64,000 nt of DNA from Coprobacillus cateniformis (GTDB lineage Bacteria > Bacillota_I > Bacilli_A > Erysipelotrichales > Coprobacillaceae). The notes under the pieces were generated by a model that searched no databases, was not told the origin of the DNA, and saw nothing but the letters and a program-made list of their open reading frames with translations. Positions 44,237 to 53,875 of the stretch are shown in pieces. A program made the translations under genes and the position numbers. Every line of letters starts with the position of its first letter. Position 1 is the stretch's first letter. Where the stretch lies: contig NZ_WSNW01000001.1 of NCBI RefSeq assembly GCF_009767585.1, positions 1,146,090-1,210,089 of the forward strand, in the 5' to 3' direction.

Positions 44237-45090
44237 TATTTCATAGCTCCTGCAATTGTTCTGGTAATTGTGACTGCGGATTGTGCAGCATAGATTGTTG
44301 ACATCAGATTGGCTTTCGTACTCGTATCCAGTCCAAACTGTCCAGTGATCCTTGGTATCTCGCTCGCTGCTAAAATGATCCCAATTCCTAATAGAACATT
44401 TTCTCTCATAACTCCAAGCCCTGCGATAAGGATGACAGATTGCAGAAATGCTGTTAAACAGATTCCCACAACCTGTTTGCACCACTGAATAAATCCATCT
44501 GTATATCCTCTCACTATAGAAAACATATAAAGCGATCCTACTACAACAGTAATCAAGAGGATTCCTCCTCTTTTCAGATTGGCGAAAAAGACCTTGATAA
44601 TGGAATAGCCCATCATAATAAGAAGAAATATAAGCAGTCCTGTTCCTACTTTTAGACTGCTGATAGCTGTCAGTGACTGTTCTGCTGAAACACCAATTGA
44701 CTTTCCACCAATTAAAGAAGCCATATCTTTTGTGAGAGTCAGTTGTAAGGAAATACAGAATTTATAGAGTTCTATAGGCAATACTGTAAAAAGAGAAACA
44801 GCCATAAAACCTTTGATAGCATTAAGGGAAGCACCTTTTACACTTCACCTGCCATTTTGATATTCTATCGCTATTTCAAAGACGGCTACAACCAGTCCAG
44901 TCGCAAATAAAGCCCAGCCAAACAATCTAAAAATTTCAACAATCGCTTTGATAAAATCATAACTGAATAGTTCTGCTCCCATGTTACCCATCATCGAAAA
45001 AAATTCACTTAAAAATTCCAATGTCTTTTCATATATCCAGTCAACGATCTGCCCCATGACCGTATCAGCCACAAAATCCCATAAAAACAT
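44236..45090 (-). pseudogene. VirB6/TrbL-like channel protein interrupted by an in-frame TGA
   Basis: Two stretches in the same frame read as one family member: MFLWDFVADTVMGQIVDWIY to FEIAIEYQNGR, then TGA (44847-44845), then SVKGASLNAIKGFMAVSLFTVL onward to the stop at 44236. In related Tn1549-type proteins this junction is continuous, with a glycine after GR, so TGA most simply comes from GGA. The protein is a multi-pass inner-membrane channel component needed for transfer. No good start with a ribosome site follows the stop. Either transfer is inactive, the two parts are made separately, or TGA is read through. Confidence 0.75.
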
Positions 45091-45108
45091 TTTCTTTTAC
45101 CTTTTTTC

Positions 45109-45453
45109 TTATAGGATGTTCCAGATATAATTAGGAGCAGTTAAAGTAAAACACAAACATCCAAACAGTATAGCTGGAGCTGTCCATTCAAACTGCCCCT
45201 GTTTTCTGTAATCGAAATATGCCATACCCAGCTTCACAAAAAAGAAAACTGCAAGGATCAGATCAATAACAGGAAAGACAACATTATTCACGACATTCTT
45301 GATTTGGGTTTCAGCACTCTTCCATGCATTTTGAATAACTCCAGATACATTTCCAGCAGCATATGTTGGCTGTATCACAACAACTGCAATCAACATAACC
45401 AACAACACACATAACAATAGCCTTACTTTTTTATTCTCTAATAATTTAATCAT
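45109..45453 (-). CDS. DUF3852 pilin-like (VirB2-like) protein
   Basis: The 114-aa protein has a signal-peptide-like start (RLLLCVLLVMLIAVVVIQPTYAA) and two hydrophobic helices. Size and layout match the VirB2-like DUF3852 proteins of Tn1549-type ICEs. It is followed by virB6, the usual order. Confidence 0.75.
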   Translation of the reverse strand: MIKLLENKKVRLLLCVLLVMLIAVVVIQPTYAAGNVSGVIQNAWKSAETQIKNVVNNVVFPVIDLILAVFFFVKLGMAYFDYRKQGQFEWTAPAILFGCLCFTLTAPNYIWNIL

Positions 45454-45730
45454 TCATTTCCTCCTTCTCTGCCAGTTCCACAAGTCGTTTTGCTAAAAAC
45501 AAAAGACTGCCTCGATCTAATTTCTTGGCAGTCGACAATATCATATTTTGCATGTTTTTAAGTGATTCATCATTAAGTTTGACGACATTCAGTTTCTCTA
45601 TGATGATAGAATTTTTGAGGACTCTTAGTTCTAGGATATCTCCCTTTTGAATATCTACCTGATTTCTTAATTCAGCTGGAAGGACTAATCTTCCCTGTGA
45701 ATCAAGTATTTTGTAAACACTCATCTTCAT
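45446..45730 (-). CDS. AbrB/SpoVT-like regulator
   Basis: A swapped-hairpin AbrB domain (VYKILDSQGRLVLPAELRNQVDIQKGDILELRVLKNSIII) with a helical C-terminus. It overlaps the preceding related gene, and the start is 45730 or 45724. It likely controls the transfer operon. Confidence 0.75.
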   Translation of the reverse strand: MKMSVYKILDSQGRLVLPAELRNQVDIQKGDILELRVLKNSIIIEKLNVVKLNDESLKNMQNMILSTAKKLDRGSLLFLAKRLVELAEKEEMND

Positions 45731-46121
45731 ATATATCATTGATGCAGTCTGCAAGATCATCTGCTAATCTTTCAAAGTCAACTTCCTGAAGCATAAGACA
45801 TGATACAACTTCTGCTCCTAAAGAAGACACTAAATGATCACTTGTAGTAAGAGTCATTGTCCCATCACTCTCTAGAATCTGAACACTCTCAAGAGGAATA
45901 TGACAGTTTTCAAAGAAACGTTCTAGGATGCAGTAAAACCCTTCATTAAACATTTCCTCCTCATTATCCTCTCTCACCTGAAAACATTTTTCTCTTATTG
46001 GCTGTCTTTCCCATTCAATCTTTATGGAATCGCCTGTTTTTAATAACAAATGCTCCATCATTTCCTTAGGAAGCTGAACACAGCCATTTTCTAATACCTT
46101 TACTGTTGATATGATCTTCAT
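45702..46121 (-). CDS. AbrB-like protein with acidic C-terminal domain
   Basis: The first 45 residues (MKIISTVKVLENGCVQLPKEMMEHLLLKTGDSIKIEW) resemble the AbrB fold. The remaining 90 residues are acidic and cysteine-containing, with no assignment. Its stop lies inside the next AbrB gene, so the two are translationally linked. They may form a heteromeric regulator. Confidence 0.6.
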   Translation of the reverse strand: MKIISTVKVLENGCVQLPKEMMEHLLLKTGDSIKIEWERQPIREKCFQVREDNEEEMFNEGFYCILERFFENCHIPLESVQILESDGTMTLTTSDHLVSSLGAEVVSCLMLQEVDFERLADDLADCINDIYEDECLQNT

Positions 46122-46187
46122 TGATATCTTTTCTCCTTTCTTTTTAAATTTAACTTAAAGCAAATATTTATAATATTCCTATTTATC

Positions 46188-47126
46188 CTATGACTCATCT
46201 TCATCATCAGATATATCAAACAGATCGAGCTGTTTTGACAGTGAAACACTTTCCATTGGATTGTAGTTGGAAACCAGTATTTCTGGAAATTCTGCTTCAT
46301 TGTCATAGCGAAGAGCCATATTATTCAATCTGGTTACTGACTCAATATAATAATCTTTATAAAGTTCTCTGATAAATTCACAGTCATTATAGGACAGCAG
46401 GAACTTGCCTCTTATCTTTTTAAGCGTATCTCTTAATCGAATATGATCTTCTTTTGTAAAAACAACTGCATAGTGTCCTTCTGTTTCGAAGTACGGTGGA
46501 TCACAATAAAAAAAAGCATCTGGTCTATCATACTGGATAATCAATGCTTCAAAATCTTTATTTTCTATAATTGTATTGGCTAATCTATCACTGATGTTCC
46601 ATACAAGTGTAAATGCCTTTCGCACATCGTATGGTCGACATCCAAAAGTCTTGCACCCAGACCCATAGGAATATCTGATCAGTTTAAAGAATGCAACTGC
46701 AAGTTTAACATCCTGTTTTTCTATACGCTCCTTTTTCATCACTTCCTGTATCTCTTCTGCCTGCAGTTCCGTAAAGTAAACCTTAACCTTCTTCATTTCC
46801 TCTTCAATATATTTGTCTTCAATTCTCTGTTTTGAAATAATTTCTTTATAAAGATTAAAGATAAATCGTCCATTTTCTGGAAGATATCCCAGTTCCTGAA
46901 TAAATGCTAATGGCTGATCCCTGACAACCGCAAACATATTTGTCAGGTTGTTATTAAAATCATTATAAACTTCAAACTTATCTGGCTTTTTTCCAAACAG
47001 TACCCATCCACCTCCACCAAAGACTTCTATGTATCTTCCATAGTTCTTGGGGAATCTTTGATAAATGAGTTCTCTTAATGCCTTTTTTCCACCAACCCAT
47101 GAAATAAGGCTCTTTAATAATGCCAA
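46188..47126 (-). CDS. D12-class DNA adenine methyltransferase
   Basis: The 312-aa enzyme has the AdoMet-binding segment (YIEVFGGGGWVLF) and the catalytic DPPYF, as in Dam-like N6-adenine methylases. No restriction enzyme accompanies it, so it is probably an orphan that protects the ICE from host restriction or marks its regulatory sites. It lies in the conjugation operon. Confidence 0.9.
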   Translation of the reverse strand: MALLKSLISWVGGKKALRELIYQRFPKNYGRYIEVFGGGGWVLFGKKPDKFEVYNDFNNNLTNMFAVVRDQPLAFIQELGYLPENGRFIFNLYKEIISKQRIEDKYIEEEMKKVKVYFTELQAEEIQEVMKKERIEKQDVKLAVAFFKLIRYSYGSGCKTFGCRPYDVRKAFTLVWNISDRLANTIIENKDFEALIIQYDRPDAFFYCDPPYFETEGHYAVVFTKEDHIRLRDTLKKIRGKFLLSYNDCEFIRELYKDYYIESVTRLNNMALRYDNEAEFPEILVSNYNPMESVSLSKQLDLFDISDDEDES

Positions 47127-47141
47127 TCATTATCACCTCCT

Positions 47142-47498
47142 TTACCTAATCATTTTCATATTCATTTCCTGTTCCTTGATATCATAGTTTTCTTCCAGCA
47201 TGCTTAGATACTCATCAAATGTCATGATTTGATTCAAATCAATAAAGTCTATATCTTCACTAAAATCGATATATCCTCTTTCTCCAAGATCAATAGGAAC
47301 TCTAGAAAATATCGTACCATAATGATTCACTAGAATATGCTTGGCTAGAACACATGGTTCAAAGCCTTCATCGGAATGTCTTATTTCGTATTTAAAAAGT
47401 CCCTCTGGAACAGGTTCTTCAAGGTATCTTGCACGTGCTGGTGTAAACAAGACCTTTCTACCTTTAAATTCATAGAATTCAAATGTCTCTTTTCTCAT
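47142..47498 (-). CDS. LPD28-like domain protein
   Basis: The 118-aa protein (FKGRKVLFTPARARYLEEPVPEGLFKYEIRHSD, then VLVNHYGTIF-like) resembles the LPD28 domains found in ICE and phage proteins. Role unknown. Its start abuts the stop of the small membrane protein gene upstream (TAAATG). Confidence 0.6.
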   Translation of the reverse strand: MRKETFEFYEFKGRKVLFTPARARYLEEPVPEGLFKYEIRHSDEGFEPCVLAKHILVNHYGTIFSRVPIDLGERGYIDFSEDIDFIDLNQIMTFDEYLSMLEENYDIKEQEMNMKMIR

Positions 47499-47621
47499 TT
47501 ACATCACCTTAGGTGTAAATATAGGAAGATAGAGATATCCACCTTTGTACAATAAATATAGGATCAAGAACATAAAACCAATCATAAGAATCATTTTCAC
47601 AATTTCCTTATTGTTCATCAT
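47499..47621 (-). CDS. Small single-span membrane protein, 40 aa
   Basis: A short gene too small for usual callers: MMNNKEIVKMILMIGFMF begins one transmembrane helix, then YKGGYLYLPIFTPKVM. An AGAGGA site lies 5 bp upstream of the ATG. It overlaps the end of the Cna-B gene by a few codons in another frame and abuts the LPD28 gene. Small membrane proteins at this position are common in Tn1549-like ICEs. Confidence 0.6.
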   Translation of the reverse strand: MMNNKEIVKMILMIGFMFLILYLLYKGGYLYLPIFTPKVM

Positions 47622-50600
47622 TTTTTCCTCTTTTTCTTAGTAAAATGAGACCTGCAATAGCACATAATGAAATACCAGCATAAGATAGGATATTCACACT
47701 GTCGCTAGTTTTCAGAATAGTAGGAATATGCTGATCTAACATGACTATCTTTTGTACGACTTCTCCATTATCATCAACAGTAAATGTGATGGATTCTGCA
47801 ATATTATATCCTTGAGGAGCTGTTATTTCAGTTAATGTGTATGTCTTGCCAACTTCCAACATCACTTCATGCGATTCCTTTGTAGAAATCCATTCTTCAA
47901 CGATATTACCATCTTCATCAGTGATTTTTAAATGAGCTCCTTCTAGTTCTTTCTTTGTTGTAGCATCCTGTTTAGAAATGACAACCTCATCTAGCTTGAT
48001 ATCTGTCATAGAGATGACTTGGTTTTCGTTTTCTTTAGAAACAGAGAATTCTATATCATCAGCTTTGATATAGTTTTCAGGAGTTTCAATTTCCTGTAGA
48101 ATATAGGTTTTACCAATTTCCACATTTTTTGAATAATAAATATTTCCATCAGTCACAAAAGTTTCAATGACCTTCTGACTATCTTTCTCTACAATCTGAA
48201 GTTTAGCACCAACAACGACATGACCATTTTGATCTATTTTCTTAAATGAAACTTGCTTATCTTTCATAACGATGAATTGATCTTCTTTGTCTGTACTGAC
48301 TTCAAATGTAATGGATTCAGCTTTGATATATCCATCTGGTGCAGTTGTCTCTGTTAGTGTATAGATTTTTCCTTCTACTAAATTGTTGATATGATGAGAT
48401 TCTTTTGTAGAAATCCATTCATCAACAATCTTTCCATCTTCATCTGTGACTTGGATATGTGCTCCTTCAAGTTCCTTTTCTCCTGTCACATCTGTTTTGG
48501 AAACAGAAACAATTTTATCGATCATAATTGTCTTTTGCTGGTCTTCTTTAAAAGTAAATGTGATATCACTTGCTTTTACATATCCTTCAGCTGATACTTC
48601 TTCGTGTAATGTATAAGTTTCTCCAATGATCAATCCTTTCATGATATGTTCTTCTTTGGATGAAGTCCATTCATCTATGATATTTCCATCTTTGTCACTT
48701 AATACAAGTTTTGCCCCTTCAACTTCTTTTCCTGCAACATCTGTCTTTTTAAAATATGCAGTTGTTAATTTATTTTCTATTTGTTTGACTTCTCTATAGA
48801 CTTTTGTTGTGTTATCCTTAATAGAAAAATCATAAGTAACAGCAGCATGATTTAACACATATCCTTTTTCTGTTTCCACTTCTTTAAGGATATAGCTTGC
48901 TTCACCTGTTCCAAGTGGCAAATCTGTTATTTCAAGCTTCCCATCCTTTGAAGTTGTATAAATACCATCTTGAGAATTACCTGTTTTGACAACATCACCT
49001 TTACGATAAATCACTGTTCCATCTGCTGGATCAACAATTTCAGAATTAGCAGTTAACTGAAATTTTGCCTGTAGATTTTCTTTCTTAGGTGCAAACGAAT
49101 TGTCGCTTTGTTCAAATGCTTTTTCCAATACGATTGTTCCAGTTGGCTTTTCATTTTGAACAGTGATCTTTAATACTGGATCACCTTCATCATCAAATGT
49201 TATTGTTTTGTCTTCTGAATCAATTTTAAATTGAATATTGTCACTTAAAAGGAAACCATCAGGACTTTTGATTTCCTCAAGAGTATAACTCCCTGCCTTG
49301 ACCATATCTTCTAAAACGACCTTACCATCATCATCTGTTGTCCATTCATCTTTATAGAACAATCCTACTTTTTGTTTTAAATAGTTTCCTGCTGAATCTT
49401 TAATCTTAAATGTGGCATGACTTAATTTCACATTATGACCCTGTTTATCAGTTTTTACTAACTGTAGCCATGCTTCAAATGGCTTATTGTTGACCATTCT
49501 GTATTCGATTTCTTTATCCTTATCAATCGTTACAAAAAAATCTCCACTTTTTAAATAATTGGAGTTTGTCTTTGTTTCTCTAACGATATAAGTACCATAA
49601 GGAATTTTTTTAGAAATACCTTTACCATTTTTATCAGTTGTAATTACACTGTAAGTCTTGGCTTGATTCCAGCCTTTCGCATTGACTTCACTTTTTAACT
49701 TCATTGTAAATTCAATACCTTCTAAACCAGGTACTACACCACTTTCTCCACTGTGACCTGATTTTGCGATTTCAAGCTGTCCTTTGATAACCTGTTCCTG
49801 AGAAAGGACATTCTTCATTTCCAGTTCCTTTTTTGAGGATGTCTTTTCTAATGTCACTTGATGTGTTCCATCGATGAGATATCCTTCTGGAACTTTTGTT
49901 TCCTCAATAACATATTCTCCCATAGGAAGATTCTTCCATGTGATACTATACTTATCATCAACTGTTTTTTCACCTGTATCTCCATACGTGGAATTTCCAA
50001 TATTCTTAATAGAAATCACTTCACCTTTTTTATAGATGACACTTCCATCTGCAGGATTAGTGATCTTATCATTGGCTTTTAATGTATAAACAGCACCTTT
50101 CAGCGTTGCATCTCCTTGTGCTGTCTTTCCTGTTTCTATATCTTCTTTAGATAAATTGATCTGACCTAATACTGGTTCATTAAAAATCGTAATGTCATAT
50201 GTTTTTCCATTTTGGGTAATGCTTTGTTCCTGCACTAATGTTGCAATGACATAATTGGCAGGTTCTTTCTTTTCTCTGACAATATATGTTCCATAATCAA
50301 GTAATCCTGATTTTGCGATGCCATTTTCATTTGTAGAGATTGTTTCAATAACTTTTGTTCCCTGAACAATTTCAAATTCAGTACCAGCCTTTTTAACAAC
50401 CTGTCCTGTTTTTGCATCTTTCTTTGTTACCTGTATATATCCCTGTTTCCAGTCATTGGTTGCAGTAAAACTTGATACATCATTGGATTTGATTGTTACT
50501 GCATGAATGGTTTTATCAATGATCAAATGATCTGGAACTTTCGTTTCCTGAACATACACTTTTCCAGCTTTTAATTTATTGATTTTAACTTTTCCATCTG

Positions 50601-51567
50601 TACCAGTTTTATATGTCCCAATTGGTGAAGACATATCAGCATTGTAGCTGACCTTGAAAGAAACATCTGGAACATAATTTCCCTTGTTATCTTTTTTAGC
50701 AATTTCAAGACTTCCAAATGAATTGATATCAATTTTGATATTGAAATATCTAGGATCACTGTACCCAGGTGAACAGATCAGATCCTGCTTTTCTGTACTT
50801 TTCAATACAAAGTTGACCTGACTTGAGGAAGAATTGGTATATTTAGACATTCCACCTTTAATGGCATCAGAAGTTGTGATGGCAACACTTTCCTTTGAAC
50901 ATTTTGATGATACTGTAACCTTCATCGTATTGCTTCCTTTTGTATGTTCAAAAGTCACACCATCCTTTGTATAATCGAATGTATCATAATACTTTAACAC
51001 TCCATTTGTATCTTTGAGGGTCTTGCTTTGACCTAATTCAAACTTTTGTGTTGATGTATGGAAGCTGGGCATTGTATCCCATTTGTTATATTCATCCATG
51101 ATCTTGCTTTTCCAGCTGGAATAATCATCCCCCATACTATGACCCTGAGAAACCTGACCTAATACCTGCCATATAAGATTTTGAGTATATGCATATCTTT
51201 TCATCCCGCCTGATTCTCCATTATTGTATCTATAGGTTGCAAGATAAGCGACTCTCGCAGCATTTCTATAAATTCCTGTAGGATCTCCATTATTAAAGAT
51301 ATGTGATCCTTTTGGGAGTGTTTCTCCATGCTGTACACAGAAAGCAACCTGCCCCCAATGTGTTCCATAATCAGGAATATCAGCTCCCTTGATCCTTAAT
51401 TTTAGAAGATTTGTTCCTCTATCAGTCTTATAACCAGTTTCATATTCTCTGATTGAATATTTGACCTCTTTAGCACTAACGATACCTAAATTTCCCAATG
51501 CACTGGAAAACATCATTACTGCTGAAATGATTGCTAAACCTAATTTTTTTAATTGATTTGTTTTCAT
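47608..51567 (-). CDS. Cna-B/thioester-domain surface adhesin
   Basis: The 1319-aa protein has a signal peptide (KLGLAIISAVMMFSSALGNLGIVSA) and an N-terminal thioester domain with the reactive Cys in VAFCVQHGE and the TQxxIW partner segment (YTQNLIWQVLG). About ten Cna-B/SpaA isopeptide domains follow, then a C-terminal membrane helix with a positively charged tail. The sorting motif is atypical: ILKTSDSVN stands where LPxTG is expected. The repeats (KEELEGAHIQVTDEDGKIVDEW-like) are close paralogues near the C-terminus. It probably mediates host or mating-cell attachment. Confidence 0.88.
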   Translation of the reverse strand: MKTNQLKKLGLAIISAVMMFSSALGNLGIVSAKEVKYSIREYETGYKTDRGTNLLKLRIKGADIPDYGTHWGQVAFCVQHGETLPKGSHIFNNGDPTGIYRNAARVAYLATYRYNNGESGGMKRYAYTQNLIWQVLGQVSQGHSMGDDYSSWKSKIMDEYNKWDTMPSFHTSTQKFELGQSKTLKDTNGVLKYYDTFDYTKDGVTFEHTKGSNTMKVTVSSKCSKESVAITTSDAIKGGMSKYTNSSSSQVNFVLKSTEKQDLICSPGYSDPRYFNIKIDINSFGSLEIAKKDNKGNYVPDVSFKVSYNADMSSPIGTYKTGTDGKVKINKLKAGKVYVQETKVPDHLIIDKTIHAVTIKSNDVSSFTATNDWKQGYIQVTKKDAKTGQVVKKAGTEFEIVQGTKVIETISTNENGIAKSGLLDYGTYIVREKKEPANYVIATLVQEQSITQNGKTYDITIFNEPVLGQINLSKEDIETGKTAQGDATLKGAVYTLKANDKITNPADGSVIYKKGEVISIKNIGNSTYGDTGEKTVDDKYSITWKNLPMGEYVIEETKVPEGYLIDGTHQVTLEKTSSKKELEMKNVLSQEQVIKGQLEIAKSGHSGESGVVPGLEGIEFTMKLKSEVNAKGWNQAKTYSVITTDKNGKGISKKIPYGTYIVRETKTNSNYLKSGDFFVTIDKDKEIEYRMVNNKPFEAWLQLVKTDKQGHNVKLSHATFKIKDSAGNYLKQKVGLFYKDEWTTDDDGKVVLEDMVKAGSYTLEEIKSPDGFLLSDNIQFKIDSEDKTITFDDEGDPVLKITVQNEKPTGTIVLEKAFEQSDNSFAPKKENLQAKFQLTANSEIVDPADGTVIYRKGDVVKTGNSQDGIYTTSKDGKLEITDLPLGTGEASYILKEVETEKGYVLNHAAVTYDFSIKDNTTKVYREVKQIENKLTTAYFKKTDVAGKEVEGAKLVLSDKDGNIIDEWTSSKEEHIMKGLIIGETYTLHEEVSAEGYVKASDITFTFKEDQQKTIMIDKIVSVSKTDVTGEKELEGAHIQVTDEDGKIVDEWISTKESHHINNLVEGKIYTLTETTAPDGYIKAESITFEVSTDKEDQFIVMKDKQVSFKKIDQNGHVVVGAKLQIVEKDSQKVIETFVTDGNIYYSKNVEIGKTYILQEIETPENYIKADDIEFSVSKENENQVISMTDIKLDEVVISKQDATTKKELEGAHLKITDEDGNIVEEWISTKESHEVMLEVGKTYTLTEITAPQGYNIAESITFTVDDNGEVVQKIVMLDQHIPTILKTSDSVNILSYAGISLCAIAGLILLRKRGKNDEQ

Positions 51568-51643
51568 TTTCTTCTCCTTTCATTTTTACTTCTTTACTGC
51601 TTGTATACTGATCTAAATCATCACGACCACCTCCTTTGTAAAT

Positions 51644-51678
51644 AAAAAAAGAGTTAGATTTTTTATCATCTAACTCTC
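51644..51678 (-). terminator. Terminator after the lipoprotein gene
   Basis: GAGTTAGAT (51651-51659) pairs with ATCTAACTC (51668-51676) and is followed on the minus strand by a run of seven T. It separates the lipoprotein from the Cna-B gene. Confidence 0.8.
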
Positions 51679-51711
51679 TTATAGCTATTAGTTATTATTG
51701 ATATAATACTC

Positions 51712-52308
51712 TTAATCATACATCAGATTTAATCCCTGCATGCCACATGTACATCTGTAGATTTCATATCCAGTAGGACACTTTCGACAATATTCATCCC
51801 AACTGATTTCTCCATCTTCATATTTTTTATTCCATTGATCTGAGATGGATTGAAATTTTCTTATTGCTTCATCACTTGTTTTATACCATCCACCATTGAC
51901 AGTGAACCTGTGTTTATGTTTTTCCTCTTTCTTAGCCTTATCTTCTTTCTTGTTATTCTTCTGTGGTACTTTTTCAACAGGTGTCTTTCTATTTTTTTCT
52001 TCATCATTTTGTTTTGATGGTTTATCAGTATTTCTTGATTCTGTCGTTTTACTTGTTTTTTTATTTGTAGTTTTCTTTTGATTAGAAGTTTTATTATCCA
52101 CTTTCTTCTCTTCACTTTTCTTATTATTCAATTTTTCTGCAGGTTTAGAAGTACTTTCTTGTTCTTTTTCTTCCTCATCGGTTTCATCAGTCAATACAAC
52201 TTTTTCTTCTTGATTATTTAAAGACTTTGTTGTTTCTTTATTTGGATTCTCTAAACTACATCCTGTTAATAGGAGAACTGCTAATGCTAAAAGTAATATT
52301 TTTTTCAT
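51712..52308 (-). CDS. Lysine-rich lipoprotein
   Basis: A lipobox (LLALAVLLLTGC) is followed by an 80-residue low-complexity linker of K, E, T and N, then a compact C-terminal part with a four-cysteine pattern (EYCRKCPTGYEIYRCTCG) and YKTSDEAIRKFQSISDQW. The ATG at 52308 has AAAGGA upstream. It is surface-exposed, perhaps an entry-exclusion or channel accessory protein. I do not know the family. Confidence 0.7.
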   Translation of the reverse strand: MKKILLLALAVLLLTGCSLENPNKETTKSLNNQEEKVVLTDETDEEEKEQESTSKPAEKLNNKKSEEKKVDNKTSNQKKTTNKKTSKTTESRNTDKPSKQNDEEKNRKTPVEKVPQKNNKKEDKAKKEEKHKHRFTVNGGWYKTSDEAIRKFQSISDQWNKKYEDGEISWDEYCRKCPTGYEIYRCTCGMQGLNLMYD

Positions 52309-52417
52309 AATCATCATCCTTTCCTACATATATTATCAGCACATAAATTTAATAAAGTCTATACTTTTAATTTATATCGTTTTACGTTAACATGTTATAC
52401 TTTAAACTCAAAATAAA

Positions 52418-52460
52418 AAGATGATTCAAATCATTCATTAAAATGAGATTCAATCATCTT
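52418..52460. terminator. Hairpin upstream of the lipoprotein gene
   Basis: AAGATGATT (52418-52426) pairs with AATCATCTT (52452-52460), followed by a T-rich tract on the plus strand. It lies at the junction between the ICE transfer module and the next mobile element. Confidence 0.6.
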
Positions 52461-52536
52461 CATTTTATTTTTCTTCATCTTCTAAAATTTTAATTGTGAA
52501 TACATATATTAAAATTTATAGATAAACTGGAATTTG

Positions 52537-52791
52537 AATAACACAATTTTATAGCCTCTTAGCAGAGGTTATAGTCTATCAATAAAATCCTCCAAAAGCC
52601 TTGAAAATAAAGGATTTATCGCAATGTGTTCGCCTTATCCCTTTATATGATTTCACACAAGTTTACTCTCTCCCTGACTGCTTATAAGGGCAAAATCAAG
52701 GGAAAGAAAATCCCATAACAAGATATAACAGAGTGTGGCAATCGGAGAACTGTGACATATGTGCGAATATATTATAGTGGAGGATTTTTTA
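52537..52791. other. Left end of the mobilizable element, no gene
   Basis: It holds a hairpin TATAgCCTCT/AGAGGtTATA (52550-52573) and sequence elements repeated at the other end of the element (CCTTGAAAA near 52597 and 59088; ATAAGGGCAAAA near 52685 and 59029). These are likely recombinase-binding arms. Confidence 0.5.
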
Positions 52792-53172
52792 ATGAACAAG
52801 TATATTTATGATGAAAGCAATGGTCTTTGGTATGAACTGCAAAGAGATTATTATATCCCTTGCCTGACCTTACCAGCCGAAAAAGAAAACAAACCTATCG
52901 GTTTATGGGGGCAGCGACACAAACGATATTTACAGGAACATAAGAGGGCGTTTTACGCCACGCTACTCACAAGTGGCAAGTTGAATGCTTATCTTGCGGA
53001 TGTCGATAAACAGGCGGAGGAACGCTTTGAAAGGATTGTAGAACAGATGAAGCAGGCACAGGGTATCACGGAACGCCTAAAGGCGAAAAATGCCTTAGAA
53101 TGGGTTGGACAGATGAATAACATTCGGGCTTGTGCTATGGAGATTGTGGAGAGGGAAATTATATTCGCATAA
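52792..53172 (+). CDS. tnpV: TnpV-like transposon protein
   Basis: The 126-aa protein carries the TnpV pattern PIGLWGQRHKRYLQEHK and TLLTSGKLNAYLADVDKQAEE, known from Tn4451-like and related clostridial mobilizable transposons. Its function is not established. The start at 52792 follows TGGAGG. Confidence 0.85.
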   Translation: MNKYIYDESNGLWYELQRDYYIPCLTLPAEKENKPIGLWGQRHKRYLQEHKRAFYATLLTSGKLNAYLADVDKQAEERFERIVEQMKQAQGITERLKAKNALEWVGQMNNIRACAMEIVEREIIFA

Positions 53173-53311
53173 GTAGACAAGGCGGCAGGGAGTAAATTCT
53201 CTGTCGCTTATTTTTACTGTATTTTCGTTACGAAACTTGACAAAAATCTCTCCCTTTATTATAATTTATGTTATATAACAATAATTATAAAATGGCGGAG
53301 AGGTGAAAAAT

Positions 53312-53875
53312 ATGCCACCAAAGGTGAAAATTACAAAAGAGATGATTATAGATGCAGCATTTGAGATAGCACGAAGTGAGGGAGCAGAAAATATCAATGC
53401 ACGAACTGTATCAAAAAAATTAGGCTGTTCCACTCAACCTGTTATGTATCATTTTAAAACAATAGAGGAATTGAAAAAAACTGTATATGTTAAGGCAGAT
53501 GAGTATCATTCCGAATATATAACTAATATTCAGAGTGAAAATCCGATGAAAGATATTGGACTGAATTATATACGCTTTGCTGAAACAGAAAAAAATTTGT
53601 TTCGGTTTCTATTTCAAACAAATGAGTTTATAGGAAAAAATATTTCTGAGTTGATAAATTCTGAAGAATTACAGCCTATTATAGCTATACTGAGTAAAGA
53701 AGTAGAGGTCAATACAGAACAGGCGAAAACCATTTTCCGTTCATTATTCCTGATTGCACACGGATATGCAAGTATGTTTGCAAATAACGAAATGACCTAT
53801 GACGAACAGACGATTATATCTGATTTAGACTTGGTATTTGACGGAACAGTTTATTCATTGAAAGGAGGATTATAA
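53312..53875 (+). CDS. TetR-family regulator
   Basis: A 187-aa protein with an N-terminal helix-turn-helix (NINARTVSKKLGCSTQPVMYHF, then KTIEELKKTVYV). It overlaps the CPBP protease gene by one base (TAATG) and likely controls it. The ATG at 53312 sits 9 bp after GGAGAGG. Confidence 0.85.
   Translation: MPPKVKITKEMIIDAAFEIARSEGAENINARTVSKKLGCSTQPVMYHFKTIEELKKTVYVKADEYHSEYITNIQSENPMKDIGLNYIRFAETEKNLFRFLFQTNEFIGKNISELINSEELQPIIAILSKEVEVNTEQAKTIFRSLFLIAHGYASMFANNEMTYDEQTIISDLDLVFDGTVYSLKGGL

Noticed and set aside
43901..44485. A 194-aa frame overlapping VirB6
   Set aside because: Its first 83 codons run antiphase through the conserved VirB6 sequence; the natural start is the ATG at 44236 that overlaps the VirB6 stop.
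51861..52115. Basic 84-aa frame inside the lipoprotein gene
   Set aside because: It is an out-of-frame reading of the lysine-rich linker with no own ribosome site.
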